Of a stretch of DNA of 21,456 bases, positions 1-8,313 are shown one piece after another. The notes beneath the pieces were generated by a model. It had not been told where the DNA came from. It made no database searches and saw nothing but the letters and a program-made list of their open reading frames with translations. Source of the stretch: Dehalococcoidia bacterium. Lineage in GTDB: Bacteria; Chloroflexota; Dehalococcoidia; JACQUA01. Made by a program: the position numbers and the translations under genes. Numbering within the stretch: the first letter of the stretch is position 1; the number at the start of each line of letters is the position of its first letter. The stretch lies in NCBI GenBank assembly GCA_030689845.1, contig JAUYHV010000039.1:1-21456 (forward strand), given 5' to 3'.

Positions 1-272
1 ACCCTTCGACTTTGCTTTCCGAGACGGAGTCCCGATGTATCGGGACAGGGTGACAGAACAGGTGTAAGCAGGCACGGCATGCCGTGCCCCTACGATGCTC
101 TCTACCAGAGGAAGGAAGGAATGGAGCCGGAAATGAGACGCTTCTGTGGGATACCTGTCATTCTGTCCCGATGTATCGGGACAGAATGACAGAACAGGTG
201 TTCGCTATGCGGACTCCGTTTTGCAGAGACCAGCATACCTGTCAATTTGTCCGCTTTGTGGTCTCTCGGGAC
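1..272. repeat. Palindrome-rich intergenic repeat region
   Basis: No gene is supported here. The stretch holds several palindromes. A perfect 18-bp palindrome GGCACGGCATGCCGTGCC lies at 71-88. A 13-bp inverted repeat around GT (ATTCTGTCCCGAT / ATCGGGACAGAAT) lies at 160-187, and a shorter copy of its core lies at 30-45. The segment 249-269 differs by two bases from 18876-18896 (GTCCGCTTTGCGGAC core), so the same repeat family recurs on the far side of the window. These look like dispersed extragenic repeats. Confidence 0.7.
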
Positions 273-1904
273 TTACTTTTCCTTTTCAATAAGTAGCTGC
301 CGTAGGGCCTTCTTGTCTATCTTCTGCTCGCCCGCCAGGGGCAGCTTGTCCAGGATAACCGCTTTTTCCGGCAGCTTAAATGAGGCTATATTCCTGCTTC
401 GCAGGTAGGAGACTATTTCCTCAAGGCCTATGTTCTCGCCTTTCTTCGGGACGATGAAAAGGCAGGCCTTCTCCCCCATCACAGGATCCGGATATCCAAC
501 CAGGGCTGTTTCCATTACCCTGGGATGACTCGAAGCCAGGTTCTCTATTTCTGCCGGGTATATGTTCTGCCCGCCCCGGATAATCATGTCCTTTTCTCTG
601 CCGACCACCACCAGGTTGCCTTCTTTGTCCCACCTTCCCAGGTCTCCAAGGTTATACCAGCCGTCTTCCGTCCAGGCTTTCCGGGTTGCCTCCAGGTCTT
701 TAAAATAACCCGAAACGCAGCTCGGCCCCCTGCCCCATATTCTACCCACTTCGCCTCCGGGCGCCTCCCGGCCCCCGTCATCCACCAGCTTTATTTCCGT
801 GCCGTCCACGGGACGCCCGGCGGTTGTCAGTCGCACCTGCCTGGGAGCTTCGGGTGGGGTTACACATTCCCCGCCGAAGTCAACGGCGCCCAGAACGTTG
901 ATGATTTTCCCTCCCAGTTTCTCCTCCACCTCCTCTGCCGTTTTATAGTTCAGCGCAGAACCCGCCGACCACCAGTACCTTACAGAACTGCAGTCGAACT
1001 CTTCCCACTTCGGGTATCGGACTATCATGGCCAGGATGGTGGGGACCACACAGGCAACCGTAACTTTTTCTCTCTGTAAAAGCTGAAGGGCTTCCCCGGG
1101 TTCGAACCTTTCCAGCAAAGCTGTTTTGGCTCCGGCCACCGGGGAAATAAAATACCCCATGTTGTTAGGCCCCAGGGCGGCCGGTCCCAGGATGCCGAAA
1201 ACATCGTTCCCGGTTATTCCGAAGCGGGCAATGTTACGCTTTGACAGGGAATTGCGGCCGCAGACCGGGTATTCCACGAACTTGGGAAATCCAGTGGTGC
1301 CCGTTGTATGGGCCACCAGGGAGAACCCGGTGGACGGGCATTTCCTCGGTTCGAGGAAATCCGGGGGATATTTCTTTTCCAGGGAATTGTGCACCATCTT
1401 TTGAACGGAGATAACACCCGGGGGAGTCTCGTCCCCCGTCATGAATACGTGTTTAAGCCCCGGCAGGCGGGGTCTTAATTCCTCTACCATCCCGTAATAG
1501 TCGAAGTCTTTCGCCCTGGGAGGGATGACGATACCAGAGGCTCCGGTAGTGTTTAGGATATATTCCATTTCGGTGTGGCGCAGGCTTCTCAGGACGGGCA
1601 AACAGAGGACGCCGGATTTTTCGCAGGCCACGCGGAGGAGGGGAAGTTCCACGACGTTGGGAAGCTGCACTACCAGGAGTTCGTCTTTTTCCATACCCAG
1701 TTCCACCAGCCCCAGGGCCAGGCGGTCTATCCAGAGGTTCGCTTCACCATAGGTTAATCGCCTGCTTGAGTCGCAAAGGGCTTCCCGGGTGGGGAACTCC
1801 TTGGCGTTCCTGTCCCAGACATCACACAACCTGGTGTCATCCCAGAAACCTTTTTCCCGGTACTCTTTAATGAGGGCAGGAGTGTACCGCGTTGCCTTCG
1901 CCAT
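273..1904 (-). CDS. AMP-dependent acyl/aryl-CoA ligase (ANL superfamily, EntE/DhbE-like), copy 1
   Basis: A 543-residue adenylate-forming enzyme, predicted to activate a carboxylic acid with ATP and then pass it to CoA or another thiol in the cytoplasm. Visible motifs: P-loop TTGTTGFPK at 200-208, an A5-region LGAVDFGGE at 338-346, GDLG at 420-423, the hinge/A8 block GREKDMIIRGGQNIYPAEIE at 435-454, and the C-terminal catalytic lysine in GEQKIDKK (K528). The N-terminal YREKGFWDD resembles the start of 2,3-dihydroxybenzoate-AMP ligases and cyclohexanecarboxylate-CoA ligases. Full length for the family. ATG start with only a weak Shine-Dalgarno sequence. It is collinear and clearly homologous with the ligase at 2118-3761, with the P-loop at the same residue number, so the two arose by duplication. 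The substrate cannot be read from sequence; an aromatic or alicyclic acid is inferred from the family. Confidence 0.88.
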   Translation of the reverse strand: MAKATRYTPALIKEYREKGFWDDTRLCDVWDRNAKEFPTREALCDSSRRLTYGEANLWIDRLALGLVELGMEKDELLVVQLPNVVELPLLRVACEKSGVLCLPVLRSLRHTEMEYILNTTGASGIVIPPRAKDFDYYGMVEELRPRLPGLKHVFMTGDETPPGVISVQKMVHNSLEKKYPPDFLEPRKCPSTGFSLVAHTTGTTGFPKFVEYPVCGRNSLSKRNIARFGITGNDVFGILGPAALGPNNMGYFISPVAGAKTALLERFEPGEALQLLQREKVTVACVVPTILAMIVRYPKWEEFDCSSVRYWWSAGSALNYKTAEEVEEKLGGKIINVLGAVDFGGECVTPPEAPRQVRLTTAGRPVDGTEIKLVDDGGREAPGGEVGRIWGRGPSCVSGYFKDLEATRKAWTEDGWYNLGDLGRWDKEGNLVVVGREKDMIIRGGQNIYPAEIENLASSHPRVMETALVGYPDPVMGEKACLFIVPKKGENIGLEEIVSYLRSRNIASFKLPEKAVILDKLPLAGEQKIDKKALRQLLIEKEK

Positions 1905-1970
1905 TATAATTCTCGATTTACCTGAATCAAATACTATACCTTGCTTGCGGAGCGGGGTTTATCATGGTGT

Positions 1971-2078
1971 CACAGGCAGGGACGCCTGTGGTACCCGGGA
2001 TTAGGGACGCCTGTGCTACCCGGAATAAGGAATGCCTGCGACATCCGGAATAAGGGACGCCCGTGATACCCAGAATAA
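1971..2078. repeat. Four tandem 25-bp units next to a degenerate hairpin
   Basis: Four consecutive units of exactly 25 bp lie at 1979-2003, 2004-2028, 2029-2053 and 2054-2078. Each follows the pattern GGGACGCCTGTG plus a degenerate (C)TACCCGGAATAA. The first unit overlaps an imperfect hairpin CACAGGCA-GGGA-CGCCTGTG at 1971-1990, whose perfect form occurs at 9486-9505. The array sits between the two ligase genes, upstream of copy 1. Confidence 0.85.
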
Positions 2079-2117
2079 TAATTACGCTTATTTTTACAAC
2101 TAAGTACTACTTGTAAT

Positions 2118-3761
2118 TCAAATTTTACCTTCGGCTTTTGTCTTTTCCGCAATCCGCTGGCGCAATAGTTTCTTATCTATTTTCTGCTCTCCCGCCATGG
2201 GCATCTGGTCGATTACTTCCAGCCTTTCGGGGAGCTTGAAAGCTGCCACGTTCTGGTCCCTGAGGCATTTGACCATCTCCTGGAAAGACAGCCCTTTACC
2301 GGCTTTTGTCACCACGAAGGCGCAGACCTTTTCCCCCATGATTGTATCCGGCATGGCGACAACGGCCACATCGGACACCGACGGATGGGTGCTCAAAAGG
2401 CTTTCAAGCTCGATGGGGTATATGTTCTGTCCCCCGCGGATGATGATGTCTTTTTTCCTGCCGACCACCATCAGGTTACCATTTTCATCCAGCCTTCCCA
2501 GGTCGCCGAGCTTATACCAGCCGCCCTCCCAGACCTGCCTGGTTGTCTCCGGGTCCCTATAGTAACCTGATACGAAACTCGGGGTCCGGCTCCACATTTC
2601 CCCTACCCCTCCGGGGGGAACATCGTTACCGTCGTCATCGACAAGTCTTATCTCTGTCCCGTCGATGGGCTTGCCCACGGTGCCCAGCCGCACCTCCTGG
2701 GGCTCGTTAAGGCTGGTTAACACCTCGCCTCCCCAGTCGGTGGCCCCGAGGATCGTTATAATTTTACCGCCCATTTTTTCTTCTACCTCCAGCCCGATTT
2801 GCCTGTCCAGGGCAGCGGAGGAACACCACCAGATTCTGACAGAGCTGTAATCATACTTGTCCCTATTGGGATGCCTTACCATCATGGCAAGCTGGGCAGG
2901 GACGCAGCAGACGAAGGTGCATTTTTCTTTGGCAATAAGTTTCAGGGCCTCTTCGGCGTCGAAACGGTCAAGCATGACAACCTTGGCCCCCTTCATCGGA
3001 GCGCCGATATAGGCAGGGAAATTCGGTCCCCCGGGGGCGGGGCCGATAACGGCGAAAATATCGTCTTTAGTCAGGTTAACCATTTTGGCGTTAATCGTCC
3101 ACTGGTATATGCGGCAGCAGGTGGGGTACTCTACGAACTTTGGAAAGCCGGTAGTCCCGGTGGTATGGACTATCAGGGAGAATTCCGTGGATGGCATCTT
3201 TGTTTTTTGCAGGGTATCAGGGGAAAACTCTTTTTCCACGGGGGTTTCCACCATCGTTTTCAAGGAAACAGCCCCCGGGGGTACTTTATCCCCCGCCACA
3301 AAAACGTGTTTCAGATCAGGCAGGTCACCCTTCAGGTTCTGGATCATCTGGAAGTAATTAAAACCGCGGTATTCCCAGGGGACTACCACTCCGGCTGCGT
3401 TGAGGTTTTTCAGGATGTATCCCATCTCGTTATGGCGGTACTGTCTGAGGCACTGCAGGCAAAGAAGTCCCGCTTTTTCACAGGCCACCCTGAGCAAGGG
3501 TATTTCCACCATATTAGGAAGCTGAACGACAACCAGGTCGTCCTTTTTAAAACCCAGTTTCAGGAACCCCAGCGCAATGCGGTCCACCCACTGATTGGCC
3601 TGTTTCCAGGTCAGGCGGTGGACATCATCCACCAGGGCTTCTTTGTCCGGAATCTCCCGGGCGTTTTTTTCGTAAAGGTCCGAAAAGGTCGTAGGCTGCC
3701 ACATACCCGAAGCGGTATATTTTTTTATTATTTCATCCGTATATTGTGTTGCCTTAGCCAA
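2118..3761 (-). CDS. AMP-dependent acyl/aryl-CoA ligase (ANL superfamily, EntE/DhbE-like), copy 2
   Basis: A 547-residue paralogue of the ligase at 273-1904, with the same predicted chemistry: carboxylate plus ATP gives an acyl-adenylate, then a thioester. Motifs are at matching positions: TTGTTGFPK 200-208, A5-region LGATDWGGE 338-346, GDLG 419-422, A8 block GRKKDIIIRGGQNIYP from 434, and catalytic lysine in GEQKIDKK (K527). The start is TTG, preceded by AAGGAGG six bases upstream, which fixes it well. The A5 region differs between copies (AVDF versus ATDW) and copy 2 has extra cysteines nearby (TCCR 214-217, VCCVP 284-288), so their substrates may differ. The crotonase gene lies 172 bp upstream in the same orientation, so co-transcription is possible. 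Confidence 0.88.
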   Translation of the reverse strand: MAKATQYTDEIIKKYTASGMWQPTTFSDLYEKNAREIPDKEALVDDVHRLTWKQANQWVDRIALGFLKLGFKKDDLVVVQLPNMVEIPLLRVACEKAGLLCLQCLRQYRHNEMGYILKNLNAAGVVVPWEYRGFNYFQMIQNLKGDLPDLKHVFVAGDKVPPGAVSLKTMVETPVEKEFSPDTLQKTKMPSTEFSLIVHTTGTTGFPKFVEYPTCCRIYQWTINAKMVNLTKDDIFAVIGPAPGGPNFPAYIGAPMKGAKVVMLDRFDAEEALKLIAKEKCTFVCCVPAQLAMMVRHPNRDKYDYSSVRIWWCSSAALDRQIGLEVEEKMGGKIITILGATDWGGEVLTSLNEPQEVRLGTVGKPIDGTEIRLVDDDGNDVPPGGVGEMWSRTPSFVSGYYRDPETTRQVWEGGWYKLGDLGRLDENGNLMVVGRKKDIIIRGGQNIYPIELESLLSTHPSVSDVAVVAMPDTIMGEKVCAFVVTKAGKGLSFQEMVKCLRDQNVAAFKLPERLEVIDQMPMAGEQKIDKKLLRQRIAEKTKAEGKI

Positions 3762-3933
3762 GACCAGCCTCCTTGCTGAGCTTTAGTAAACTATTTCCGC
3801 ATTTTTTTAGGTGAAACGCTTTTACCCGGTACGGTACAGCACTTTAATCGCATCGAAGGGAGAGCAATAACGGATTTTTCCGGGTGCCTATTAATAATAA
3901 TATTTTACGACGGTAACGATGCCGGGAAGCGGG

Positions 3934-4725
3934 CTATTTACCTTTAAAAACTGGTTTCCTTTTTTCAATAAAGGCGCGGGGTCCTTCCATGGCGTCTTCC
4001 GTCTGGGTAACGGCGACAGTTATCAAACTCTCGAACCTCAACCCGTCCTCCAGGGACATCTGGATACCGCGGTAAGCGGATTCCTTCACCGCCCTTACCG
4101 CCACAGGTCCGTTTTCGTTTATCTTGCGGGCGAGGGCCTCTGCTGTGCTCAACAATTCCGCCGCGGGAACGACCCGGTTTACCAGACCCAGCCGATAGGC
4201 TTCCTGGGCGGTGATGGCGTCACCTGTCATGAGCATTTCCATAGCTGCTCCAAAAGGAACAAGTCGGGGAATCTTCTGGGTGCCGCTCATCCCGGGGATA
4301 AGACCCTGTTTGACCTCCGGGACGCCCATTTTGGCGTGCTCGGCGGCGATGCGGATATCGCAGGCCATGGCCAGTTCCAGGCCTCCGCCAAGGGCTATGC
4401 CGTTAATGGCCGCAATAAACGGCTTCCAGACATTGAGCCCCCCCCTCATGGGGGTGATATAGGGTATGGGAACCGTAGGGGGTTTACCTAATTTGATTGC
4501 CTCGGCAAAAACCGCCCCCATCTCTTTAAGGTCGGCGCCGGTGCAAAAGGCTTTTTCCCCCGCAGCCGTTACGATAGCCGTCCACACCTCGGGATCGTCG
4601 CGTACGTCTATCCACGCCTGGGTCAAGGCATCCCACATCTCCGCATTGATAGAATTCATCGCCTCGGGCCGGTTCAGGGTGATGTAAGCGATCCTGTCTT
4701 TTTTTTCGTAAAGAAGAACGGACAT
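3934..4725 (-). CDS. Enoyl-CoA hydratase/isomerase (crotonase family)
   Basis: A 263-residue crotonase-fold enzyme, predicted to hydrate an enoyl-CoA in a cytoplasmic beta-oxidation-type pathway. The oxyanion-hole segments FCTGADLKEM (60-69) and AAINGIALGGGLELAMACD (105-123) are present. Both acidic residues used by classical enoyl-CoA hydratase are conserved: E117 in GGLELA, and E137 in GVPEV followed by GLIPGMSGTQ. A simple hydratase is therefore more likely than a specialised crotonase. The insert AIKLGKPPTVPIPYITPMRGG (about 76-96) is a little long. Start ATG with a strong AGGAGGT six bases upstream. Its position between nusB (85 bp upstream) and a CoA ligase suggests it processes products of the ligase. 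That link is inferred from position only. Confidence 0.87.
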   Translation of the reverse strand: MSVLLYEKKDRIAYITLNRPEAMNSINAEMWDALTQAWIDVRDDPEVWTAIVTAAGEKAFCTGADLKEMGAVFAEAIKLGKPPTVPIPYITPMRGGLNVWKPFIAAINGIALGGGLELAMACDIRIAAEHAKMGVPEVKQGLIPGMSGTQKIPRLVPFGAAMEMLMTGDAITAQEAYRLGLVNRVVPAAELLSTAEALARKINENGPVAVRAVKESAYRGIQMSLEDGLRFESLITVAVTQTEDAMEGPRAFIEKRKPVFKGK

Positions 4726-4810
4726 GGTGTACCTCCTGAATTATTTTATATATGGAAAAACGGGTTATGTTTAAAAAGCAGAGCCGGTAAAAGACTGCCG
4801 GATTAGATTA

Positions 4811-5230
4811 TCAAGCAGCAGCGGGCTTCGGATGCTTGCTGATTGATCCCAATACACCGTTGATAAATTTGGCGGAGCTTTCACTGCCAAAAATCTTTGC
4901 CAGTTCAACGGCTTCATTGATAGCTACGTTTACAGACACTTTATTATCTATGAAAAATTCAAATATTGCAATTCTCAAGATGTTCTTGTTAACCAGGGGC
5001 AACTGCTCGAAGGGCCAGGCGGGAGCGAACTCCTTGATAATATTATCTATCTCGGTGCGGTTGTCAATTACACCGTGGACGATGCCCCGGGCAAAGGTCG
5101 CTGACGGCTCGGTTAAGTTTTGCTCTATTACCAGCCGTTCGATGGTGCTGTTCACATCATGGTTGGTGCAGTTAATCTCGTATAAAGCCTGGAGGGCTGT
5201 TATACGGGCTTTTCTCCTGGGACCTGGCAA
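4811..5230 (-). CDS. nusB: Transcription antitermination factor NusB
   Basis: A 139-residue NusB, of normal length, which binds boxA RNA with ribosomal protein S10 during rRNA antitermination. The N-terminal RRKARITALQALYEIN, the central PLVNKNILRIAIFEFF and the C-terminal VAINEAVELAKIFGSESSAKFINGVLG are hallmark NusB segments. The start is TTG with AGGAG seven bases upstream, giving MPGPRRKAR. It is the last gene of the yceD-rpmF-fabKDG run, 53 bp after fabG. The C-terminus ends in a short Ala/Pro tail. Confidence 0.93.
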   Translation of the reverse strand: MPGPRRKARITALQALYEINCTNHDVNSTIERLVIEQNLTEPSATFARGIVHGVIDNRTEIDNIIKEFAPAWPFEQLPLVNKNILRIAIFEFFIDNKVSVNVAINEAVELAKIFGSESSAKFINGVLGSISKHPKPAAA

Positions 5231-5283
5231 TTGCGGCTCCTATAAGAATTATCTAACGGCAAAACTTTTTTTATGTATCAATC

Positions 5284-6030
5284 TCATGCCATTACCAACC
5301 CGCCGTCTACCCTCAACACCTGCCCCGTTATGTAACTTGCATCATCGGAGACAAAAAAGGCCACGGCGCCGGCCACATCTTGAGTAGTACCGAACTGCCC
5401 GGCCGGGATTTGTTTCAGTACCTCCTGCTTGATGTTGTCGTTTAAACGGCGTGTCATTTCCGTATCTATAAAACCGGGGGCTATGGCATTGACGGTGATA
5501 CCCCGGGTGGCTACCTCTTTGGCGCAGGTTTTAGTCAGGGCAATCAAACCGCCTTTTGCAGCGGCATAGTTGGCCTGTCCCGCGTTTCCAGTCTGGCCCA
5601 CTACGCTGCAAATGTTGACGATCCTTCCGCGGCGCTGCTTTACCATATACCTCAGGGCTGCCCGGGTACACAGAAAAGCCCCTTTCAAGTTTATATCCAG
5701 CACCCTGTCCCAATCTTCCTCCGACAGGCGCAGAAGAAGTTGGTCCCTGGTTATCCCTGCATTGTTAACCAGGATGTCTATGCGGCCGTAAGAGGAGATA
5801 ATACTCTCGAAAAGACCTGTTACTTCATTCTCCTTGCTGACATCGGCAAGGAGAACGCTGCTTTGGCCGCCTTTTTCCCGGATGTAACCGGCGACTTCTT
5901 CGGCCGGACCGGCATCACCGACATCATTAATCACAACGGCGGCTCCCTTTTCAAAAAGTTTGAGGGCAATCGCCCGTCCTATACCGCGTCCGCTGCCGGT
6001 AACCAGGGCTACAGGAGATTGGGAATTCAT
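5284..6030 (-). CDS. fabG: 3-oxoacyl-[acyl-carrier-protein] reductase FabG
   Basis: A 248-residue short-chain dehydrogenase that uses NADPH to reduce 3-oxoacyl-ACP during fatty acid elongation. The cofactor motif TGSGRGIG is at 11-18 and NNAG at 89-92. The catalytic tetrad is visible as N114, S142, Y155 and K159 (YAAAK). The C-terminal ITGQVLRVDGG is typical of FabG. Start ATG with a GAAGG about ten bases upstream. It lies 153 bp downstream of fabD, the longest internal gap of the operon, and is followed by nusB. Other SDR reductases share these motifs; the neighbours fabK and fabD make FabG the best call. Confidence 0.92.
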   Translation of the reverse strand: MNSQSPVALVTGSGRGIGRAIALKLFEKGAAVVINDVGDAGPAEEVAGYIREKGGQSSVLLADVSKENEVTGLFESIISSYGRIDILVNNAGITRDQLLLRLSEEDWDRVLDINLKGAFLCTRAALRYMVKQRRGRIVNICSVVGQTGNAGQANYAAAKGGLIALTKTCAKEVATRGITVNAIAPGFIDTEMTRRLNDNIKQEVLKQIPAGQFGTTQDVAGAVAFFVSDDASYITGQVLRVDGGLVMA

Positions 6031-6183
6031 GATTCTAACCCTTCAATTGAAATATTTAACACCAACATGGCAGGCGAAAAATCGAACGAAGAGATATTTT
6101 GAGAAAGAAAATATTAGAAAAAAAGCGGGATAACGGCGAAATAATATTAATAATTCCTGTTTTTAAGCTGCCTTTAATTTTTC

Positions 6184-7113
6184 TCAGGCAGGCATCCCGA
6201 TGGTGTAAACACCCGTGTTGATGCGTTTAATCAGCCCTGTAAGCACCCTGCCGGGCCCTACCTCGATGAAGGTGGAAACCTCGTTTTGAATCATATATTC
6301 AATAGATTTTTGCCACTGTACACAGTGACAGAGCTGCTCGTGTAGTTCCCGTTTCAACTCGGCCGCCCTGGTTATGGGCATGGCATTGACGTTGCCGATT
6401 ATGGGGAATTCAGGGTCTCTGAAGGGAGTCGATTCGATGGCCTTGTTTAATTCTATGATGGCAGGTTCCATTAAACCGCAGTGAAAAGCGCCGCTGACAT
6501 TTAAAAAGATGGTTTTCCGTGCGCCGTGTTGTTTGGCCAGGGCTACAGCTTTTTCAATGGCTCCAAGGGAACCGCTTATAATTATCTGGCCGGGGCAGTT
6601 TATATTTGCTATGTCTGTATTTGTTTCCCGGCAAATCTCTCTAAGCTCGTTCTCTTCCATCCCGAGGACAGCGACCATTCCTCCCGGGACCTGGTTACCT
6701 GCCTGGTGCATAGCGCAGCCCCGTTCCCAGACCAGACGGATTGCCTCCGGGAAGTCCACAACTTTGGCTGCGACCAGTGCGGTATACTCTCCCAGGCTGT
6801 GCCCGGCGGTATAAACAGGACTGCCAAATTGTTTCCAGTACCCCTTTTCCTTGTTGGCTTCCCAGTATGCCAGGCTTGTGGTCAAAATGGCCGGCTGGGC
6901 CATACATGTCAGGTTCAATTGCTCGGCGGGACCATCAAAGCAGAGCTTCGACAGGGAAAAACCCAGGGATTCATCGGCTGTTTTAAAAACTTTTCTGGCA
7001 GCCTCTGAACTGTTATAGATATCCTTTCCCATGCCAACTGTCTGGGAGCCCTGGCCCGGGAAAACGTAAGCGACCTTTTCGGAACCCTTCTTGTCCGTCC
7101 TCAACCTTTTCAT
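6184..7113 (-). CDS. fabD: Malonyl-CoA:ACP transacylase FabD
   Basis: A 309-residue malonyl-CoA:acyl-carrier-protein transacylase, which loads malonyl groups onto ACP for fatty acid synthesis. The N-terminal FPGQGSQTVGMG (18-29), the active-site GHSLGEY with nucleophile S106, the arginine in WERG (R131) and the catalytic histidine in SGAFHCGLM (H211) are all present. The C-terminal IEVGPGRVLTGLIKR is also typical. The ATG overlaps the fabK stop codon as ATGA (7110-7113), which implies translational coupling. About twelve extra charged residues precede the usual start of the family; an internal start is possible but no other start has a better context. Confidence 0.94.
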   Translation of the reverse strand: MKRLRTDKKGSEKVAYVFPGQGSQTVGMGKDIYNSSEAARKVFKTADESLGFSLSKLCFDGPAEQLNLTCMAQPAILTTSLAYWEANKEKGYWKQFGSPVYTAGHSLGEYTALVAAKVVDFPEAIRLVWERGCAMHQAGNQVPGGMVAVLGMEENELREICRETNTDIANINCPGQIIISGSLGAIEKAVALAKQHGARKTIFLNVSGAFHCGLMEPAIIELNKAIESTPFRDPEFPIIGNVNAMPITRAAELKRELHEQLCHCVQWQKSIEYMIQNEVSTFIEVGPGRVLTGLIKRINTGVYTIGMPA

Positions 7114-8066
7114 GGCTTTTCTCCATTCGGCATTGCTGCCAGTCTCTTTATTTCTGCTTCAGCCTGGACCATGATATCCTCAATGATTTGCTTTACCGGT
7201 TTTATATCTTTAATCATCCCGGCTATCTGCCCGCACATCAGGGACCCGTTTTCCAGGTCCCCCTGGATTACACCCAGGAACATCTTTCCCACTCCTAATT
7301 TCTCCAGCTCCTCTTTGGGAGTCCCGGACATTTCCATCTGGTGAAACTGCCGGGTCAACTTGTTTTCCAGGCAGCGGAGGGGGTGTTTTAACGTCTCCCC
7401 CGTTACCATTGTGCAGCGGTCTTTAACCTCGGTTATCTTTTTCTTAAACTTTGGATGGGCAATACATTCCTCGGAAGCGATAAACCTTGTTCCCATCTGC
7501 ATTCCCTGTGCTCCCATGGCCAGAGCCATGACCAGTCCCTTGCCGTCGCAAAAACCGCCGGCAGCAACAACCGGTATATTTACGGCTTCAACTACCTGGG
7601 GTACAAGGACGGTTGTAGCGGTCTCCCCCACGTGTCCCCCCGATTCCATGCCTTCCGCCACTATTATGTCTGCTCCGGAACGCTCCAGCCGCCTGGCAAG
7701 GATAACGCTGGAAACAACAGGCATTGTTATTGCTCCGTATTTCTTAAATTCCGGGATATGGACACCTGGATTGCCTGCGCCAAAGGCGACGATGCCTACT
7801 TTTTCTTCCAGGACAACTTTTATTACTCCTTCGGCATGGGGTGACAAAAGAACCACGTTGATGCCGAAGGGTTTATCGGTAAGCTGCCGGGTTACGTGAA
7901 TCTGTTCCCTCACCCAGTCAGGTGGATGGTTTCCGGCGCCGATTATGCCTAAACCGCCGGCGTTTGAAACCGCCGAAACGAGCTCGGCGGTTCCCAGCCA
8001 GGCCATACCCCCCTGGATAATGGGGTATTTTATGCCTAAAAGGTCGCACAGAGGGGTTCTCAGCAT
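7110..8066 (-). CDS. fabK: Enoyl-[acyl-carrier-protein] reductase II FabK (FMN)
   Basis: A 318-residue flavoprotein of the FabK/nitronate monooxygenase family, predicted to carry out the last reductive step of fatty acid elongation. It matches FabK closely: YPIIQGGMAWLGTAELVSAVSNAGGLGIIG (14-43), KPFGINVVLLSP (65-76), GAGNP (96-100), the catalytic-histidine motif EGMESGGHVGE (H145), AAGGFCDGKG and GTRF. The cluster position beside fabD and fabG argues against a plain nitronate monooxygenase. The 3' end overlaps the fabD start by four bases. The ATG start has no clear Shine-Dalgarno sequence. No fabI is seen here, so this may be the cell's main enoyl reductase. Confidence 0.93.
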   Translation of the reverse strand: MLRTPLCDLLGIKYPIIQGGMAWLGTAELVSAVSNAGGLGIIGAGNHPPDWVREQIHVTRQLTDKPFGINVVLLSPHAEGVIKVVLEEKVGIVAFGAGNPGVHIPEFKKYGAITMPVVSSVILARRLERSGADIIVAEGMESGGHVGETATTVLVPQVVEAVNIPVVAAGGFCDGKGLVMALAMGAQGMQMGTRFIASEECIAHPKFKKKITEVKDRCTMVTGETLKHPLRCLENKLTRQFHQMEMSGTPKEELEKLGVGKMFLGVIQGDLENGSLMCGQIAGMIKDIKPVKQIIEDIMVQAEAEIKRLAAMPNGEKP

Positions 8067-8115
8067 AATAGCTTTAATTTTCCGCGGAACATATTAAAAC
8101 CATAAACGTGTGATA

Positions 8116-8313
8116 TTATTCTTTCTTTTTAGGCGATTTGATTTTTATGACTTCCCTTCCTGCGTAGGTTCCGCAGGACGGACATACCACGTGTGATAAT
8201 TTCGGGCTGTGGCACTGGGGACATGTTTGTAAATTTGCGGTGATTTTCCGCAGGTGGCTGCGCCTTTCACCCTGGCGAGCCTTTGCACATTTTTTTTTAG
8301 GTAGAGGGGCCAT
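8116..8313 (-). CDS. rpmF: 50S ribosomal protein L32
   Basis: A 65-residue L32, a small basic protein of the large ribosomal subunit. The N-terminus is PLPKKKCAKARQGERRSH, and a four-cysteine zinc ribbon follows (C31, C34, C44, C47), ending in the typical CPSCGTYAGREVI. The start codon overlaps the yceD stop by one base (TAATG at 8313), with AGGA about eight bases upstream. The pairing yceD-rpmF is conserved in most bacteria. The zinc-binding (C+) form is retained. The C-terminal lysine-rich extension KIKSPKKKE is slightly longer than usual. Confidence 0.96.
   Translation of the reverse strand: MAPLPKKKCAKARQGERRSHLRKITANLQTCPQCHSPKLSHVVCPSCGTYAGREVIKIKSPKKKE

Noticed and set aside
1979..2078. 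CRISPR array
   Set aside because: The 25-bp units abut without spacers, and no cas gene is present. The same holds for the 32-bp units at 19355-19440.
2799..3779. 326-codon open frame on the plus strand opposite ligase copy 2
   Set aside because: It is antisense to a gene with all ANL motifs in place, has no recognisable domain, and similar shadows occur opposite ligase copy 1.
4767..4800. Terminator after nusB
   Set aside because: Only a 4-bp GCAG/CTGC stem with a 13-nt loop precedes the T-run; not enough support.
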